Below are positions 24,890 through 33,459 of a stretch of 64,000 bases of DNA, piece after piece. Every line of letters starts with the position of its first letter. Position 1 is the stretch's first letter. A model generated the notes under the pieces. The model was given only the letters and a program-made list of their open reading frames with translations, did not search any database and was not told where the DNA came from. Source of the DNA: Nocardioides rubriscoriae (lineage in GTDB: Bacteria; Actinomycetota; Actinomycetes; Propionibacteriales; Nocardioidaceae); assembly GCF_008087085.1 (NCBI RefSeq), contig NZ_VIYJ01000003.1, positions 186,001 to 250,000 of the forward strand. The letters are read 5' to 3'. A program made the position numbers and the translations under genes.

Positions 24890-25361
24890 ATCCGTCCGGC
24901 AGGATCCGCGTGCAACGCGCCCCCGCCTGTTGATCGGCTGCCTTCTCCACCTGCCGCAGCGGCGCCCACGGATCGTCGGGATCGTGAACGACCTCGTGCT
25001 CGACGTCCCAGGGCATGACCGGCGGCACCGCACGCTGGCTCTCGCTGGCGCGTGGAGGGTCGTCAGCGACGGCCTGTCGTGCCGACCAGCACCGGCTCGC
25101 GAGCGAAGGCAGGAGGTCGACGCGGCCGTCGCTCAGCGCCTCACGCTTGCTGCGTCGCCAGTTCTGCACCTGCTTCTCGAACACGAACGCGTCGCGGATG
25201 AACGCGAACTCCGCGGCCCACACCAGCGCGACCGGCCGCCGGTGACGGGTGTAGGCCGCCCCTTCCCCCGCCTGGTGCTGGGCGACACGTCGTTCGAGGT
25301 CGAAGGTGCTGCCGACGTAGTAGGCGTCGTCGGCGCAGCGGAGCAGGTAGGTCCAGGGCAT
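24870..25361 (-). CDS. GIY-YIG nuclease superfamily protein
   Basis: A 163-residue protein. The first 80 residues are a GIY-YIG fold: WTYLLRCADDAYYVGST (the GIY and YIG strands as TYL and YVG), the Arg in DLERRVAQH, and the Glu/Lys helix FVFEKQVQNWRRSKREAL. It resembles the UPF0213/YhbQ group of small single-domain proteins. The Met at 25361 is the natural family start. The C-terminal 80 residues are low-similarity and end inside an interspersed repeat, so the original C-terminus may have been replaced. Cellular role unknown. Confidence 0.83.
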   Translation of the reverse strand: MPWTYLLRCADDAYYVGSTFDLERRVAQHQAGEGAAYTRHRRPVALVWAAEFAFIRDAFVFEKQVQNWRRSKREALSDGRVDLLPSLASRCWSARQAVADDPPRASESQRAVPPVMPWDVEHEVVHDPDDPWAPLRQVEKAADQQAGARCTRILPDGWSRVAP

Positions 25362-25447
25362 GGCGGGACGATGCCTCCTGGTGGGGGTGAGCACCAGGCT
25401 GATCTGGAGGCCTGTGGATGAGGTTGGACTCGTTGCTGCGTCTGAGT

Positions 25448-25492
25448 GGTCTCGTGACGGCTGGCGCAACCTCCTCGACCACCGTGGGTCTG
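25448..25492. repeat. Interspersed GGTCTCGTGAC...CTCCTCGACC repeat
   Basis: GGTCTCGTGAC, a variable middle, then CTCCTCGACCACC. It shares both ends with the copies at 24851, 40144 and (degenerate) 40234. It lies in the leader region before the thiamine operon. Confidence 0.65.
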
Positions 25493-25521
25493 GTGGGGTG
25501 AGGACCGTCCCGGGGACGCGC

Positions 25522-25527
25522 TAAGGT
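25522..25527 (+). promoter_or_regulatory. -10 box of the thiamine transporter operon
   Basis: TAAGGT, about 13 bases before the first conserved riboswitch base, would start the transcript just ahead of the TPP aptamer. Confidence 0.45.
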
Positions 25528-25539
25528 CGGGGCACAAGA

Positions 25540-25624
25540 CAGGGGAGCACGGAAGACGCGTGCTGAGAGTGCGGAAGAGCCGCAGACCCTACGAACCTGC
25601 TCCGGTTAGCACCGGCGAAGGGAG
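25540..25624 (+). promoter_or_regulatory. TPP riboswitch (THI element)
   Basis: The conserved thiamine pyrophosphate aptamer is easy to read: GGGGAGC, GCTGAGAGTGC, CGCAGACCCT, GAACCTG and CCGGTTAGCACCGGCGAAGGGAG (in parts). It ends seven bases before the thiB ATG, so control is probably at translation initiation or by occlusion of the GGGAGT region. Its presence fixes the role of the three downstream genes as thiamine uptake. Confidence 0.96.
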
Positions 25625-25630
25625 TCCAGG

Positions 25631-26734
25631 ATGAGGCATGTGTGGCGTGCGGTCGCGACGGCGGCGGTCGTGAGCGCGACGGTGACGTCGTGCTCGCTGA
25701 CGGCGCGGGAGGACGACGGGTCGGGTGCGGGCTCGGGCGCCGCGTCGACGCCGTCCAGCGTTACGACCAGCGACGGGTCCGGCAAGGTCGTGCTGGTGGT
25801 GCACGACTCGTTCGCGCTGCCCGACGACCTGGTCGCGTCGTTCGAGAAGGCCAACGACATCGACCTCGAGATCCGGCAGTCCGGTGACGCGGGCGAGCTG
25901 ACCAACAAGCTGGTGCTGACGCAGGGCGACCCGATCGGCGACGTGAGCTTCGGCGTCGACAACGCGTTCGCGAGCCGGGCGCTGGACGCCGACGTCTTCG
26001 CGCCGGCCGACGTGACGCTGCCGGCGGGCGCCGAGGCCTACGAGCTCGCGGGCGACGACGAGCGGGCGCTGGTGCCGGTCGACAACGGCAACGTGTGCGT
26101 CAACGTCGACGACACCTACTTCACCGACAAGGGCATCGACCCGCCGCAGACCTTCGAGGACCTCACCGACCCGGCCTACAAGGGACTGTTCGTCACCGAG
26201 TCCGCCGCGGCCAGCAGCCCGGGCCTGGCCTTCCTGCTCGCCACCATCGCCGAGTACGGCGACGACTGGCCGGCGTACTGGGAGCGGCTGATGGCCAACG
26301 ACACGCGGATCGCGAGCAGCTGGACCGATGCCTACCAGGTCGACTTCACCCAGGGCGGCGGCAACGGCGACAAGCCGATCGTGACGTCGTACGACTCGAG
26401 CCCGGCCTTCACCGTGGCCAAGGGCAGCGACACCTCGACGACCAGCGCGCTGCTCGACACCTGCTTCCTGCAGGTCGAGTACGCCGGCGTGCTGACCGGC
26501 GCGGCCAACCCCGAGGGCGCCAAGAAGGTCCTCGAGTGGCTGGTCAGCCCCGAGGTGCAGGCGGCCCTGCCCGACAGCATGTACGTCTTCCCGGTCGCCG
26601 ACGGCGTCGCCCTGCCCGAGGCGTGGGCGACCTTCGCCCAGCGCCCGACGGACCCCAAGGCCGTCGACCCGGCCGAGGTCGCCGACCGGCGCGACGAGTG
26701 GCTGCAGGAGTGGACCGACATCACGACCCGATGA
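25631..26734 (+). CDS. thiB: Thiamine ABC transporter, substrate-binding lipoprotein
   Basis: A 367-residue binding lipoprotein of the thiamine/iron family. The signal peptide ends in the lipobox VTSC; then comes VVLVVHDSFALPDDLVASFEK, matching the ThiB opening, and the aromatic-rich hinge segments YGDDWPAYWERL and PVDNGNVCVNVD. ThiB delivers thiamine or its phosphates to ThiPQ. Immediately downstream of the TPP riboswitch and first of a three-gene operon. Confidence 0.93.
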   Translation: MRHVWRAVATAAVVSATVTSCSLTAREDDGSGAGSGAASTPSSVTTSDGSGKVVLVVHDSFALPDDLVASFEKANDIDLEIRQSGDAGELTNKLVLTQGDPIGDVSFGVDNAFASRALDADVFAPADVTLPAGAEAYELAGDDERALVPVDNGNVCVNVDDTYFTDKGIDPPQTFEDLTDPAYKGLFVTESAAASSPGLAFLLATIAEYGDDWPAYWERLMANDTRIASSWTDAYQVDFTQGGGNGDKPIVTSYDSSPAFTVAKGSDTSTTSALLDTCFLQVEYAGVLTGAANPEGAKKVLEWLVSPEVQAALPDSMYVFPVADGVALPEAWATFAQRPTDPKAVDPAEVADRRDEWLQEWTDITTR

Positions 26735-26749
26735 CGCAGTGACGAGCCA

Positions 26750-28408
26750 GTGATCCCGCCGGTGATGAGGCGCCTCGCGACGCTCCTCGGGCTGGCCGCG
26801 CTCCCGCTGGCCGTGCTCGGGGTCTTCTTCGTGCTGCCGGTCGCGGGCATGGTGGGGCGCGGCGTCTGGCCCGACGGAGTCTTCGACCCCGGTGCCGTGC
26901 TCGACGTGCTGACCCGGCCCCGGGTCCACCGGGTGCTGTGGTTCACGCTGTGGTCGGCGTCGGTCGCGACCGTGGTCAGTGTCGCGCTCGGGCTGCCGGC
27001 GGCCTACGTCCTGCACCGGCTGCGCTTCCCCGGGCGCGGGCTGGTGCGCGGGCTGCTGCTGGTGCCGTTCGTGCTGCCGACCGTGGTGGTGGGCGTCGCG
27101 TTCCGCCAGCTGCTGCGCGAGGGCGGGCTCCTCGGGGGCCTCGGGCTCGACGGCACCCCCACCGGCATCGTCTGCGCGCTGGTGTTCTTCAACGTGGCGG
27201 TGGTGATCCGCACGGTCGGCGCCACCTGGGAGGGCCTCGACCGGCGTCCCGCCGAGGCCGCGGCCGCGCTCGGCGCCGGTCCGGTCACCGTCTTCCGCAC
27301 CGTCACGCTGCCGGCGCTGCGCCCGGCGGTCGTGTCGGCGGCCAGCGTGGTGTTCCTGTTCTGCGCGACCGCGTTCGGGGTCGTGCTCACGCTCGGCGGC
27401 TCGCGCTACTCCTCGGTCGAGACCGAGATCTACCTGCTCACCACCGAGCTGCTCGACCTGCCGGCCGCGGCCGCGCTGTCGGTGCTGCAGCTCGTCGTCG
27501 TGGTCGCCCTGCTGGTCGTGGCCGGCCGCGCCCGGCGTACGCCCGACGCGCAGGTGCAGCGCTCCACCGCCCGCGCCCAGCCCGTACGACGCCGCGACCT
27601 GCCCCAGGTGGCCGTGACCGTCGTGCTGCTGGCCGCGGTGGCGACCCCGGTCGTCGCGCTCGTCGTGGGCTCCCTGCGCCGCGACGGCGCCTGGACCCTC
27701 GACTCCTACCGCGCGCTCGGCGGGCGCGGCGGCGAGCCCGGCGACCCGACCCTCGTCGTACCGGTGACCGAGGCGCTGCTCAACTCGCTGCGCATCGCCG
27801 TCGACGCCACCTGGATGTCGCTGCTGCTCGGCGGGCTGGTCGCGGTGGTCGTCACCCGGCGCTCGCGCGGGCGCGCCGAGCGGCGGCTGCGCGGAGCGCT
27901 CGACGGGTTCTTCATGCTGCCGCTCGGGGTGTCGGCGGTGACGCTGGGGTTCGGCTTCCTGATCACCCTCGACTCCCCACCGCTCGACCTGCGCAGCTCG
28001 CCGCTGCTGGTGCCGCTGGCCCAGGCGCTGGTCGCGCTCCCGCTCGTGGTGCGCACGCTGGTGCCGGTGCTCGCCGGCCTCGACGACCGGCAGCGCCAGG
28101 CCGCGGCCTCGCTCGGCGCGGGTCCGTTGCGCGCCTTCGCCACCGTCGACCTGCCGGCGACCTGGCGGCCGCTGCTCGCCGCCGCCGGCTTCGCGTTCGC
28201 CGTGTCGTTGGGCGAGTTCGGCGCGACGTCGTTCCTGGTGCGCGACGACGCCCCGACGATGCCCGTGGTGATCTTCCGCCTGATCGGCCGCCCCGGTGCG
28301 GGCGACTACGGCGCGGCCCTGGCCGCCTCGGTGGTCCTGGCCGCGACGACCGCGCTCGTGATGCTGGCGGTCGAACGCCTGCGCGTGCCCGCCCTGGGAG
28401 CGTGGTGA
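26750..28408 (+). CDS. thiP: Thiamine ABC transporter, permease
   Basis: A 552-residue permease made of two fused BPD-type transmembrane domains, each of about six helices, as usual for ThiP. The two EAA coupling loops are AEAAAALGAGPVTVFRTVTLPAL and QAAASLGAGPLRAFATVDLPA (parts). A central hydrophilic linker near residues 255-285 separates the halves. Start codons at 26750 (GTG), 26762 (GTG) and 26765 (ATG) are all possible; the ATG puts the first helix nearest the N-terminus. Its stop overlaps thiQ. Confidence 0.92.
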   Translation: MIPPVMRRLATLLGLAALPLAVLGVFFVLPVAGMVGRGVWPDGVFDPGAVLDVLTRPRVHRVLWFTLWSASVATVVSVALGLPAAYVLHRLRFPGRGLVRGLLLVPFVLPTVVVGVAFRQLLREGGLLGGLGLDGTPTGIVCALVFFNVAVVIRTVGATWEGLDRRPAEAAAALGAGPVTVFRTVTLPALRPAVVSAASVVFLFCATAFGVVLTLGGSRYSSVETEIYLLTTELLDLPAAAALSVLQLVVVVALLVVAGRARRTPDAQVQRSTARAQPVRRRDLPQVAVTVVLLAAVATPVVALVVGSLRRDGAWTLDSYRALGGRGGEPGDPTLVVPVTEALLNSLRIAVDATWMSLLLGGLVAVVVTRRSRGRAERRLRGALDGFFMLPLGVSAVTLGFGFLITLDSPPLDLRSSPLLVPLAQALVALPLVVRTLVPVLAGLDDRQRQAAASLGAGPLRAFATVDLPATWRPLLAAAGFAFAVSLGEFGATSFLVRDDAPTMPVVIFRLIGRPGAGDYGAALAASVVLAATTALVMLAVERLRVPALGAW

Positions 28409-29415
28409 CCGTGCTGCGCCTCGACCACGTCGACGTCGACTACGACGGTGTGCCCGCCGTCGTCGACGCGACCGTCGAGGTGCCCGACGGCAGCGTCGTC
28501 GCGGTGCTCGGCCCCTCGGGCTGCGGCAAGTCGACCCTGCTGCGCGCGGTCGCCGGGCTCGAGCGCCCTCGCGCCGGCACCATCTCGTGGGACGGTGTCG
28601 ACCTCGGGGGCACGCCCACCCACAAGCGCGGCTTCGCGCTGATGTTCCAGGAGGGCCAGCTCTTCGGCCACCTCACCGTGGCCCGCAACGTCGGCTACGC
28701 GCTACGCCTGCGGCGCCCGCGCCGGCGTGCGGCCGACGCCGAGCGGGTCGCGTCGTTGCTCGGGCTCGTCGGCCTCGAGGGGTACGCCGACCGGCTGCCC
28801 GCCACGCTGTCCGGCGGCGAGCGGCAGCGCGTCGCGCTGGCCCGGTCGCTGGCCGCCGACCCGCGGCTGCTGCTGCTCGACGAGCCGCTCTCGGCGCTCG
28901 ACGCCGGGCTGCGCGAGCGCCTGGCCGGCGACCTCCACGACATCCTGCGCGCCGCCGGCACCACCACCCTGGTCGTCACCCACGACCAGGAGGAGGCCTT
29001 CGCGCTGGCCGACCGGCTGGTCGTCATGCGCGACGGCCGCATCGTGCAGCAGGGCGACATCGCCGACGTCTGGGCGCGTCCGGCCGACGCGGCCACCGCG
29101 CTGTTCCTGGGCTACGCGCGCGTCCTCGAGGGTCGGGCCGCCGCGCTCGTGCTCGACGCCGCCGGCCTGCCCGGGGCGCCCGCGGTCGCCGTACGCCGCT
29201 CGGCGCTGACGCTCGCCCCGACCGGGGTGCTGCGGGGGGTGGTTCGCTCGGCGCGGGCCACGCCCGACCACCTGCGCCTGGTCGTCGCCGTCGACGGTGC
29301 CGGCGACCTCGACGCCGTCGCCGGCCCCGGGACCCACGCCGGGCCGGGCGACGAGGTGGGCCTCGCGGTCGACGCCGCCCGGGTCGCGGCCGTGACCGCG
29401 GCCGATGCCCGGTGA
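28405..29415 (+). CDS. thiQ: Thiamine ABC transporter, ATP-binding protein
   Basis: A 336-residue ABC ATPase. Walker A is GPSGCGKST, the Q-loop lies in ALMFQEGQLF, the signature is LSGGERQR, Walker B LLLLDEPLSALD, and the switch His is in VVTHDQEEA. About 110 extra residues after the nucleotide domain form a small TOBE-like regulatory domain, which short ThiQ proteins lack. GTGA overlap with thiP. Powers import of thiamine through ThiP. Confidence 0.92.
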   Translation: MTVLRLDHVDVDYDGVPAVVDATVEVPDGSVVAVLGPSGCGKSTLLRAVAGLERPRAGTISWDGVDLGGTPTHKRGFALMFQEGQLFGHLTVARNVGYALRLRRPRRRAADAERVASLLGLVGLEGYADRLPATLSGGERQRVALARSLAADPRLLLLDEPLSALDAGLRERLAGDLHDILRAAGTTTLVVTHDQEEAFALADRLVVMRDGRIVQQGDIADVWARPADAATALFLGYARVLEGRAAALVLDAAGLPGAPAVAVRRSALTLAPTGVLRGVVRSARATPDHLRLVVAVDGAGDLDAVAGPGTHAGPGDEVGLAVDAARVAAVTAADAR

Positions 29416-29429
29416 GCCGACCCGCTCCC

Positions 29430-29435
29430 TAGACT
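29430..29435 (+). promoter_or_regulatory. -10 box, leaderless promoter of the PAP2 gene
   Basis: TAGACT then GACGGG and the GTG start at 29442. Confidence 0.5.
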
Positions 29436-29441
29436 GACGGG

Positions 29442-30539
29442 GTGTACCGCCGCGCCATCGCCACCTGCATCGGTGTCGCGGCGACCACCGGGCTCCTCGC
29501 GTTCGTCATCGCGCGGCGCTACGACCAGCCGCTGCTCGACCCCGAGGGCTCCTTCCTCGGCCCGTCGTGGATCCGGCTGCCGCTGCTGCTGAGCCTGTGC
29601 CTGGTGCTCGACATCGTGCCCCGGATGCTGTGGCACTCGCGGCTGCGCCGCAGCGCGATGGTGCCGGTCGTCAAGGAGCGCCTGGCCACCCACTGGACCC
29701 GCGACCGCGTCGTGCTCGTCGTCCTGGGCGTCACCTGCTTCTACGTGACCTACGTCGGCTACCGCAACCTCAAGTCGGCGCTGCCGTTCGTGCGCGACTT
29801 CCAGGACCAGGACCAGATGTTCGACCGCGAGTTGACCCTGGTCGACCGGGTGCTCTTCTTCGGCCACCGCCCGGGTCCGGTGCTGCACAACCTGCTCGGC
29901 ACCGACGTCGCCGCGCACGTGCTCTCGGCGATCTACCTGATCTTCGTCGCGATGGTCCCGCTGCTGGTGATGGCCTGGATCGTCTGGTCGCGCCGGATCT
30001 CCTTCGGCTACTGGTTCGTGGCCTCGCAGTGCTTCGCGTGGGCGCTGGGCACCGCGTCCTACTACGCCCTGCCCACGCTGGGCCCGGCGTTCTACTACAA
30101 GCCCGGCTACACCGACCTCGCCCACACCGGCACGACCGACCTGCTCGCCGCGCTCTACAAGAGCCGCGCCACCCTGCTCAACGGCAGCTACGACGGCCAG
30201 AGCGTCGAGGGCATCGTCAACTCGGTCGCCGGGTTCGCCAGCCTGCACTGCGGCATCACCCTGCTGTGGGCGCTGATGGTGCAGTTCACGGTGCGCAGCG
30301 CCTGGGTCAAGCGGGTCTTCTGGGTCTACTTCGGGCTCGTCGTGGTCGCGACCATCTACTTCGGCTGGCACTACCTCACCGACGACGTCGCCGGCATCAT
30401 GATCGCCCTCGTCTCGTTCTACCTCGGCGGGCTGGCCACCGGGCAGCGCTTCGACCGGCACAGTCTGGGCCCCCGCCCGCCGACCGAGCCCGCCGGCACC
30501 CTCGTCTCCCCGCCGGCCGAGCGCGCGGCCCGCGTCTGA
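29442..30539 (+). CDS. PAP2-superfamily membrane phosphatase/transferase
   Basis: A 365-residue integral membrane protein with about seven helices and the PAP2_3 (inositol-phosphoceramide-synthase/AUR1-like) arrangement. Catalytic motifs are FASLHCGITLLW (Ser-x-His) and YFGWHYLTDDVAG (His and Asp near the C-terminus); the first KxxxxxxRP motif is not obvious. Such proteins dephosphorylate or transfer phospho-groups on lipids. Monocistronic with its own leaderless promoter. Confidence 0.85.
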   Translation: MYRRAIATCIGVAATTGLLAFVIARRYDQPLLDPEGSFLGPSWIRLPLLLSLCLVLDIVPRMLWHSRLRRSAMVPVVKERLATHWTRDRVVLVVLGVTCFYVTYVGYRNLKSALPFVRDFQDQDQMFDRELTLVDRVLFFGHRPGPVLHNLLGTDVAAHVLSAIYLIFVAMVPLLVMAWIVWSRRISFGYWFVASQCFAWALGTASYYALPTLGPAFYYKPGYTDLAHTGTTDLLAALYKSRATLLNGSYDGQSVEGIVNSVAGFASLHCGITLLWALMVQFTVRSAWVKRVFWVYFGLVVVATIYFGWHYLTDDVAGIMIALVSFYLGGLATGQRFDRHSLGPRPPTEPAGTLVSPPAERAARV

Positions 30540-30581
30540 GGGCCCACGGCGCGCGGGGGTGTGCCGGGGGGCGGCGCTCGC

Positions 30582-30587
30582 TAGCGT
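30582..30587 (+). promoter_or_regulatory. -10 box, leaderless promoter of the acyl-CoA oxidase-like gene
   Basis: TAGCGT, then GACGGC and the ATG at 30594. Confidence 0.5.
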
Positions 30588-30593
30588 GACGGC

Positions 30594-32570
30594 ATGGCGA
30601 CCGACACCGTGCTCCCCACCCCCACCGGCTCCGTGCCGCCCACGGTCGACGTCCCGGCCCTGACGGCGCTGCTCGGCGGACGCTACGCCGAGGTCCGCCG
30701 CAGAGTGCGCGACCAGCTGGTCGCGCACGCGCAGGTGCTGGTCGACGCCGAGGAGATGACGCGCGCCGAGTTCCGCGACCGGGTGCGCGACGTCGTGGTC
30801 GAGATGGCGGGCACGGGCCAGACCGGCATGGGCTTCCCCACCGACTACGGCGGGGGCGGCGACATCGGGGCGAGCCTGGCCGCTTTCGAGACCCTCGCGC
30901 TGGGTGACCTGAGCGTGCTGGTGAAGGTCGGCGTCCAGTTCGGGCTGTTCGGCGGGGCGGTGCTGCAGCTGGGAACCGAGCGCCACCACGAGAAGTACCT
31001 CGCCGACATCGTCAGTGGCCGGTTGATGGGCTGCTTCGCGATGACCGAGACCGGGCACGGCTCCAACGTGCAGGCGCTCGGCACCGTGGCGACCTACGAC
31101 CTGGCGACCCAGGAGTTCGTGGTCACCTCGACGCGCTCCGACGCGTGGAAGGACTACATCGGCAACGCGGCGGCCCACGGCGAGATGGCCGTGGTGTTCG
31201 CCCAGCTCGTCGTGGGCGGCGAGTCCAAGGGCGTGCACGCGCTGCTGGTGCCGATCCGCGTCGACGGCGAGCCCGCGCCCGGCGTACGCATCGAGGACGA
31301 CGGTCTCAAGATGGGGCTCAACGGCGTCGACAACGGGCGGTTGTGGTTCGACGGGGTGCGCGTACCGCGCGAGGCGCTGCTCAACCGCTTCGCCGACGTC
31401 ACGCCCGAGGGGCTCTACGTCAGCGACATCGACAACCCCGACAAGCGGTTCTTCACCATGCTCGGCACGCTCGTGCAGGGGCGCGTCTGCGTCGGCGGCG
31501 CCGGCATCAACGCGTCCAAGGTGGCGATCACGATCGCGACGAAGTACGCCCTGCGCCGCCGCCAGTTCGAGGCCACCGACGACACCGAGGAGGAGCTGCT
31601 CCTCGACTACGGTCTGCACCAGCGGCGTCTGTTCCCGCTGCTCGCGCGCACCTACGCGCTCCACTTCGCCCAGGAGGTCGTGGCCGCGCAGGTGCACGAC
31701 ATCTTCTCCGGCACCCTGCAACCCGGCGCCGACCCCGACCTGGCCCGCCGCGAGCTCGAGTCGCGCGCCGCCGGCACCAAGGCCCTCGGCACCTGGCACG
31801 CGACGCGCACCATCCAGGAGTGCCGCGAGGCCTGCGGTGGCGCGGGCTACCTCGCCGAGAACCGGTTCGCCGCGCTCAAGGCCGACACCGACGTCTTCAC
31901 GACCTTCGAGGGCGACAACCACGTGCTGCTGCAACTGGTGGCCAAGGGCCTGCTCACGGCGTACTCCAGCGAGTTCGAGGAGATGGACCAGTTCGACATG
32001 GTCCGTTTCGTGGCCGGCCTGGCCGTCGAGACGGTGATCGAGAAGACCAGCGTGCACAAGCTGTTCGAGCGTCTCAAGGACGTGCTGCCCGGCGGCCCCG
32101 ACGGCTGGGACCAGGAGGCCGGACTCCTCGACCCCGACTACCAGCTGGCGATGTACCGCTTCCGCGAGGAGCACATGATCTCCGGGGTCGCGCGTCGCCT
32201 CAAGCGCGGCATCGACCAAGGGATGAACCCCGCCACGGTGTTCTCGCGCGTGCAGGACCACGTGATCGGCGCGGCCCGGGCCCACATGGAGCGGCTCGTG
32301 CTCGAGGCCTTCGTCGGCAAGGTGCGCGCGATGCCCGACGGCGACAACAAGGTCGCGCTCGGCCTGCTCTGCGACCTGCACGCGCTCAGCGGCATCGAAA
32401 GCGACCGCGCCTGGTTCATGGAGCACGGGCGGCTGACCTCGACGCGCAGCAAGGCGATCAGCCGCGAGATCGGCGACCTGTGCCGCCGGGTGCGCCCGCT
32501 GGCCGACGACCTCGTCGACGGGCTCGGCGTACCGGTGGCGATGCTGCGCTCGCCCGAGCTCGTCGGGTGA
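30594..32570 (+). CDS. Acyl-CoA dehydrogenase/oxidase family protein
   Basis: A 658-residue FAD enzyme of the acyl-CoA oxidase-like branch, clearly longer than the ~380 residues of ordinary acyl-CoA dehydrogenases. FAD/acyl contacts are MTETGHGSNVQAL, the middle beta domain DGLKMGLNGVDNG, RRRQF and the ACGGAGYLAENRF plus TTFEGDNHVLLQ segments, the latter with the catalytic Glu of oxidases. A C-terminal helical domain of about 190 residues follows. It would introduce the trans double bond in fatty acyl-CoA beta-oxidation. Leaderless promoter upstream; a 45-residue ORF overlaps its stop codon. Confidence 0.9.
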   Translation: MATDTVLPTPTGSVPPTVDVPALTALLGGRYAEVRRRVRDQLVAHAQVLVDAEEMTRAEFRDRVRDVVVEMAGTGQTGMGFPTDYGGGGDIGASLAAFETLALGDLSVLVKVGVQFGLFGGAVLQLGTERHHEKYLADIVSGRLMGCFAMTETGHGSNVQALGTVATYDLATQEFVVTSTRSDAWKDYIGNAAAHGEMAVVFAQLVVGGESKGVHALLVPIRVDGEPAPGVRIEDDGLKMGLNGVDNGRLWFDGVRVPREALLNRFADVTPEGLYVSDIDNPDKRFFTMLGTLVQGRVCVGGAGINASKVAITIATKYALRRRQFEATDDTEEELLLDYGLHQRRLFPLLARTYALHFAQEVVAAQVHDIFSGTLQPGADPDLARRELESRAAGTKALGTWHATRTIQECREACGGAGYLAENRFAALKADTDVFTTFEGDNHVLLQLVAKGLLTAYSSEFEEMDQFDMVRFVAGLAVETVIEKTSVHKLFERLKDVLPGGPDGWDQEAGLLDPDYQLAMYRFREEHMISGVARRLKRGIDQGMNPATVFSRVQDHVIGAARAHMERLVLEAFVGKVRAMPDGDNKVALGLLCDLHALSGIESDRAWFMEHGRLTSTRSKAISREIGDLCRRVRPLADDLVDGLGVPVAMLRSPELVG

Positions 32571-32704
32571 GCGTCGCTGTCGTCCTGCCGGGCGCGGACC
32601 ACGCCCTGAGCAGCACCGGCGACGGCCTGGTCTCCCCCGCCATCCTGGCCCGGGCCGCGGACGCGGCCGCCGACTTCCTCGAGAGGCTCACCAGATGCGC
32701 GTGA
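32567..32704 (+). pseudogene. Remnant of an alpha/beta hydrolase C-terminus
   Basis: A 45-codon GTG ORF overlapping the acyl-CoA oxidase stop (GTGA) and the methyltransferase start. Its sequence, LPGADHAL plus SPAILARAADAAADFLERL, looks like the C-terminal strand, catalytic-His loop (GADHxL) and last helix of a small alpha/beta hydrolase, with the nucleophile half missing. It may be a decayed gene or a short coupling ORF; both readings are inference. Confidence 0.5.
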
Positions 32705-33363
32705 AGGTGCCCGGACTCGGCGGCTGGAGCGAGGACCCGCTCTGGGCGACCGTCTACGACTGGTCGGTCGAGCACCCGCGGGCCGGCGGCCTGCTGTGGC
32801 GCATCGGCATCCAGAGCGACTTGCAGCGCCTCTACGCCGCCACCGACGAGCTCACCGCGCTGGCGCCGGGATCGCGGGTCCTCGACGTGCCCTGCGGCGG
32901 TGGGGTGGCCCTGCGCGGGCTGCGCCCCGGCCAGGGCGTCGACTACGTCGCCGCCGACATCGCCCAGGCGATGCTCGACCGCACCACCCGCGCCGCGCAC
33001 GAGCGCGGGGTCGCCGACCAGGTGAGCACGCAGGTCGCCGACGTCGGCGACCTGCCGTTCGACGACGACTCCTTCGACCTGGTGGTGTCCTTCACCGGCC
33101 TGCACTGCTTTCCCGACCCGGCGCGCGCGGTCGTCGAGATGGCCCGGGTGCTTCGCCCCGGCGGCGTCATCACGGGCAGCACGCTGCTCAACGACTCCGG
33201 TCTGCGCCACGAGCCGATGCGCCGCGGCGGCCGCCTCGCCGGGCTGCTCGGCCCGGGCTGCACCGGCCCCGAGCTGCTGCACTGGCTCGGCGCGCGCGGT
33301 CTGCCCGACGCGACCCTGGAGCGGTCCGGGGCGATGGCGTACTTCCGGGGTGTGAAGGCATGA
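32695..33363 (+). CDS. Class I SAM-dependent methyltransferase
   Basis: A 222-residue methyltransferase of the UbiE/Methyltransf_11 type. Motif I is RVLDVPCGGGVALRGL, motif II region VADVGDLPFDDDSFDLVVSFTGLHCF, motif III ARVLRPGGVITGS. The N-terminal WATVYDWSVEHP is shared with family members acting on lipids or quinones. It starts inside the preceding mini-ORF, so it is probably co-transcribed with the acyl-CoA oxidase-like gene. Substrate unknown. The inverted-repeat element begins nine bases after its stop. Confidence 0.85.
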   Translation: MRVKVPGLGGWSEDPLWATVYDWSVEHPRAGGLLWRIGIQSDLQRLYAATDELTALAPGSRVLDVPCGGGVALRGLRPGQGVDYVAADIAQAMLDRTTRAAHERGVADQVSTQVADVGDLPFDDDSFDLVVSFTGLHCFPDPARAVVEMARVLRPGGVITGSTLLNDSGLRHEPMRRGGRLAGLLGPGCTGPELLHWLGARGLPDATLERSGAMAYFRGVKA

Positions 33364-33371
33364 TGCCGGCA

Positions 33372-33433
33372 GGAGATTCACCGCTGGAGCGGTGAATCTC
33401 CCACTCCTATCACAAAGGATTGTCCTAGAAGTG
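33372..33433 (+). repeat. Left terminus of the AbiEi/DUF559 element
   Basis: A perfect hairpin (arms 33372-33385 and 33388-33401, core TTCACCGCT-GG-AGCGGTGAA) followed after 18 bases by TTGTCCTAGAAGTG. The same module, inverted, ends the element at 34559-34621 with about 30/33 identity over the hairpin segment and 14/14 in the box. Confidence 0.85.
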
Positions 33434-33459
33434 TGAGTTCCGAGCGACAAGTACGCCGC

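Noticed and set aside
29112..32426. 1104-codon - strand frame across the PAP2 and acyl-CoA oxidase genes
   Set aside because: Antisense to three well-supported genes and of Val/Asp/His/Arg-biased composition; not coding.
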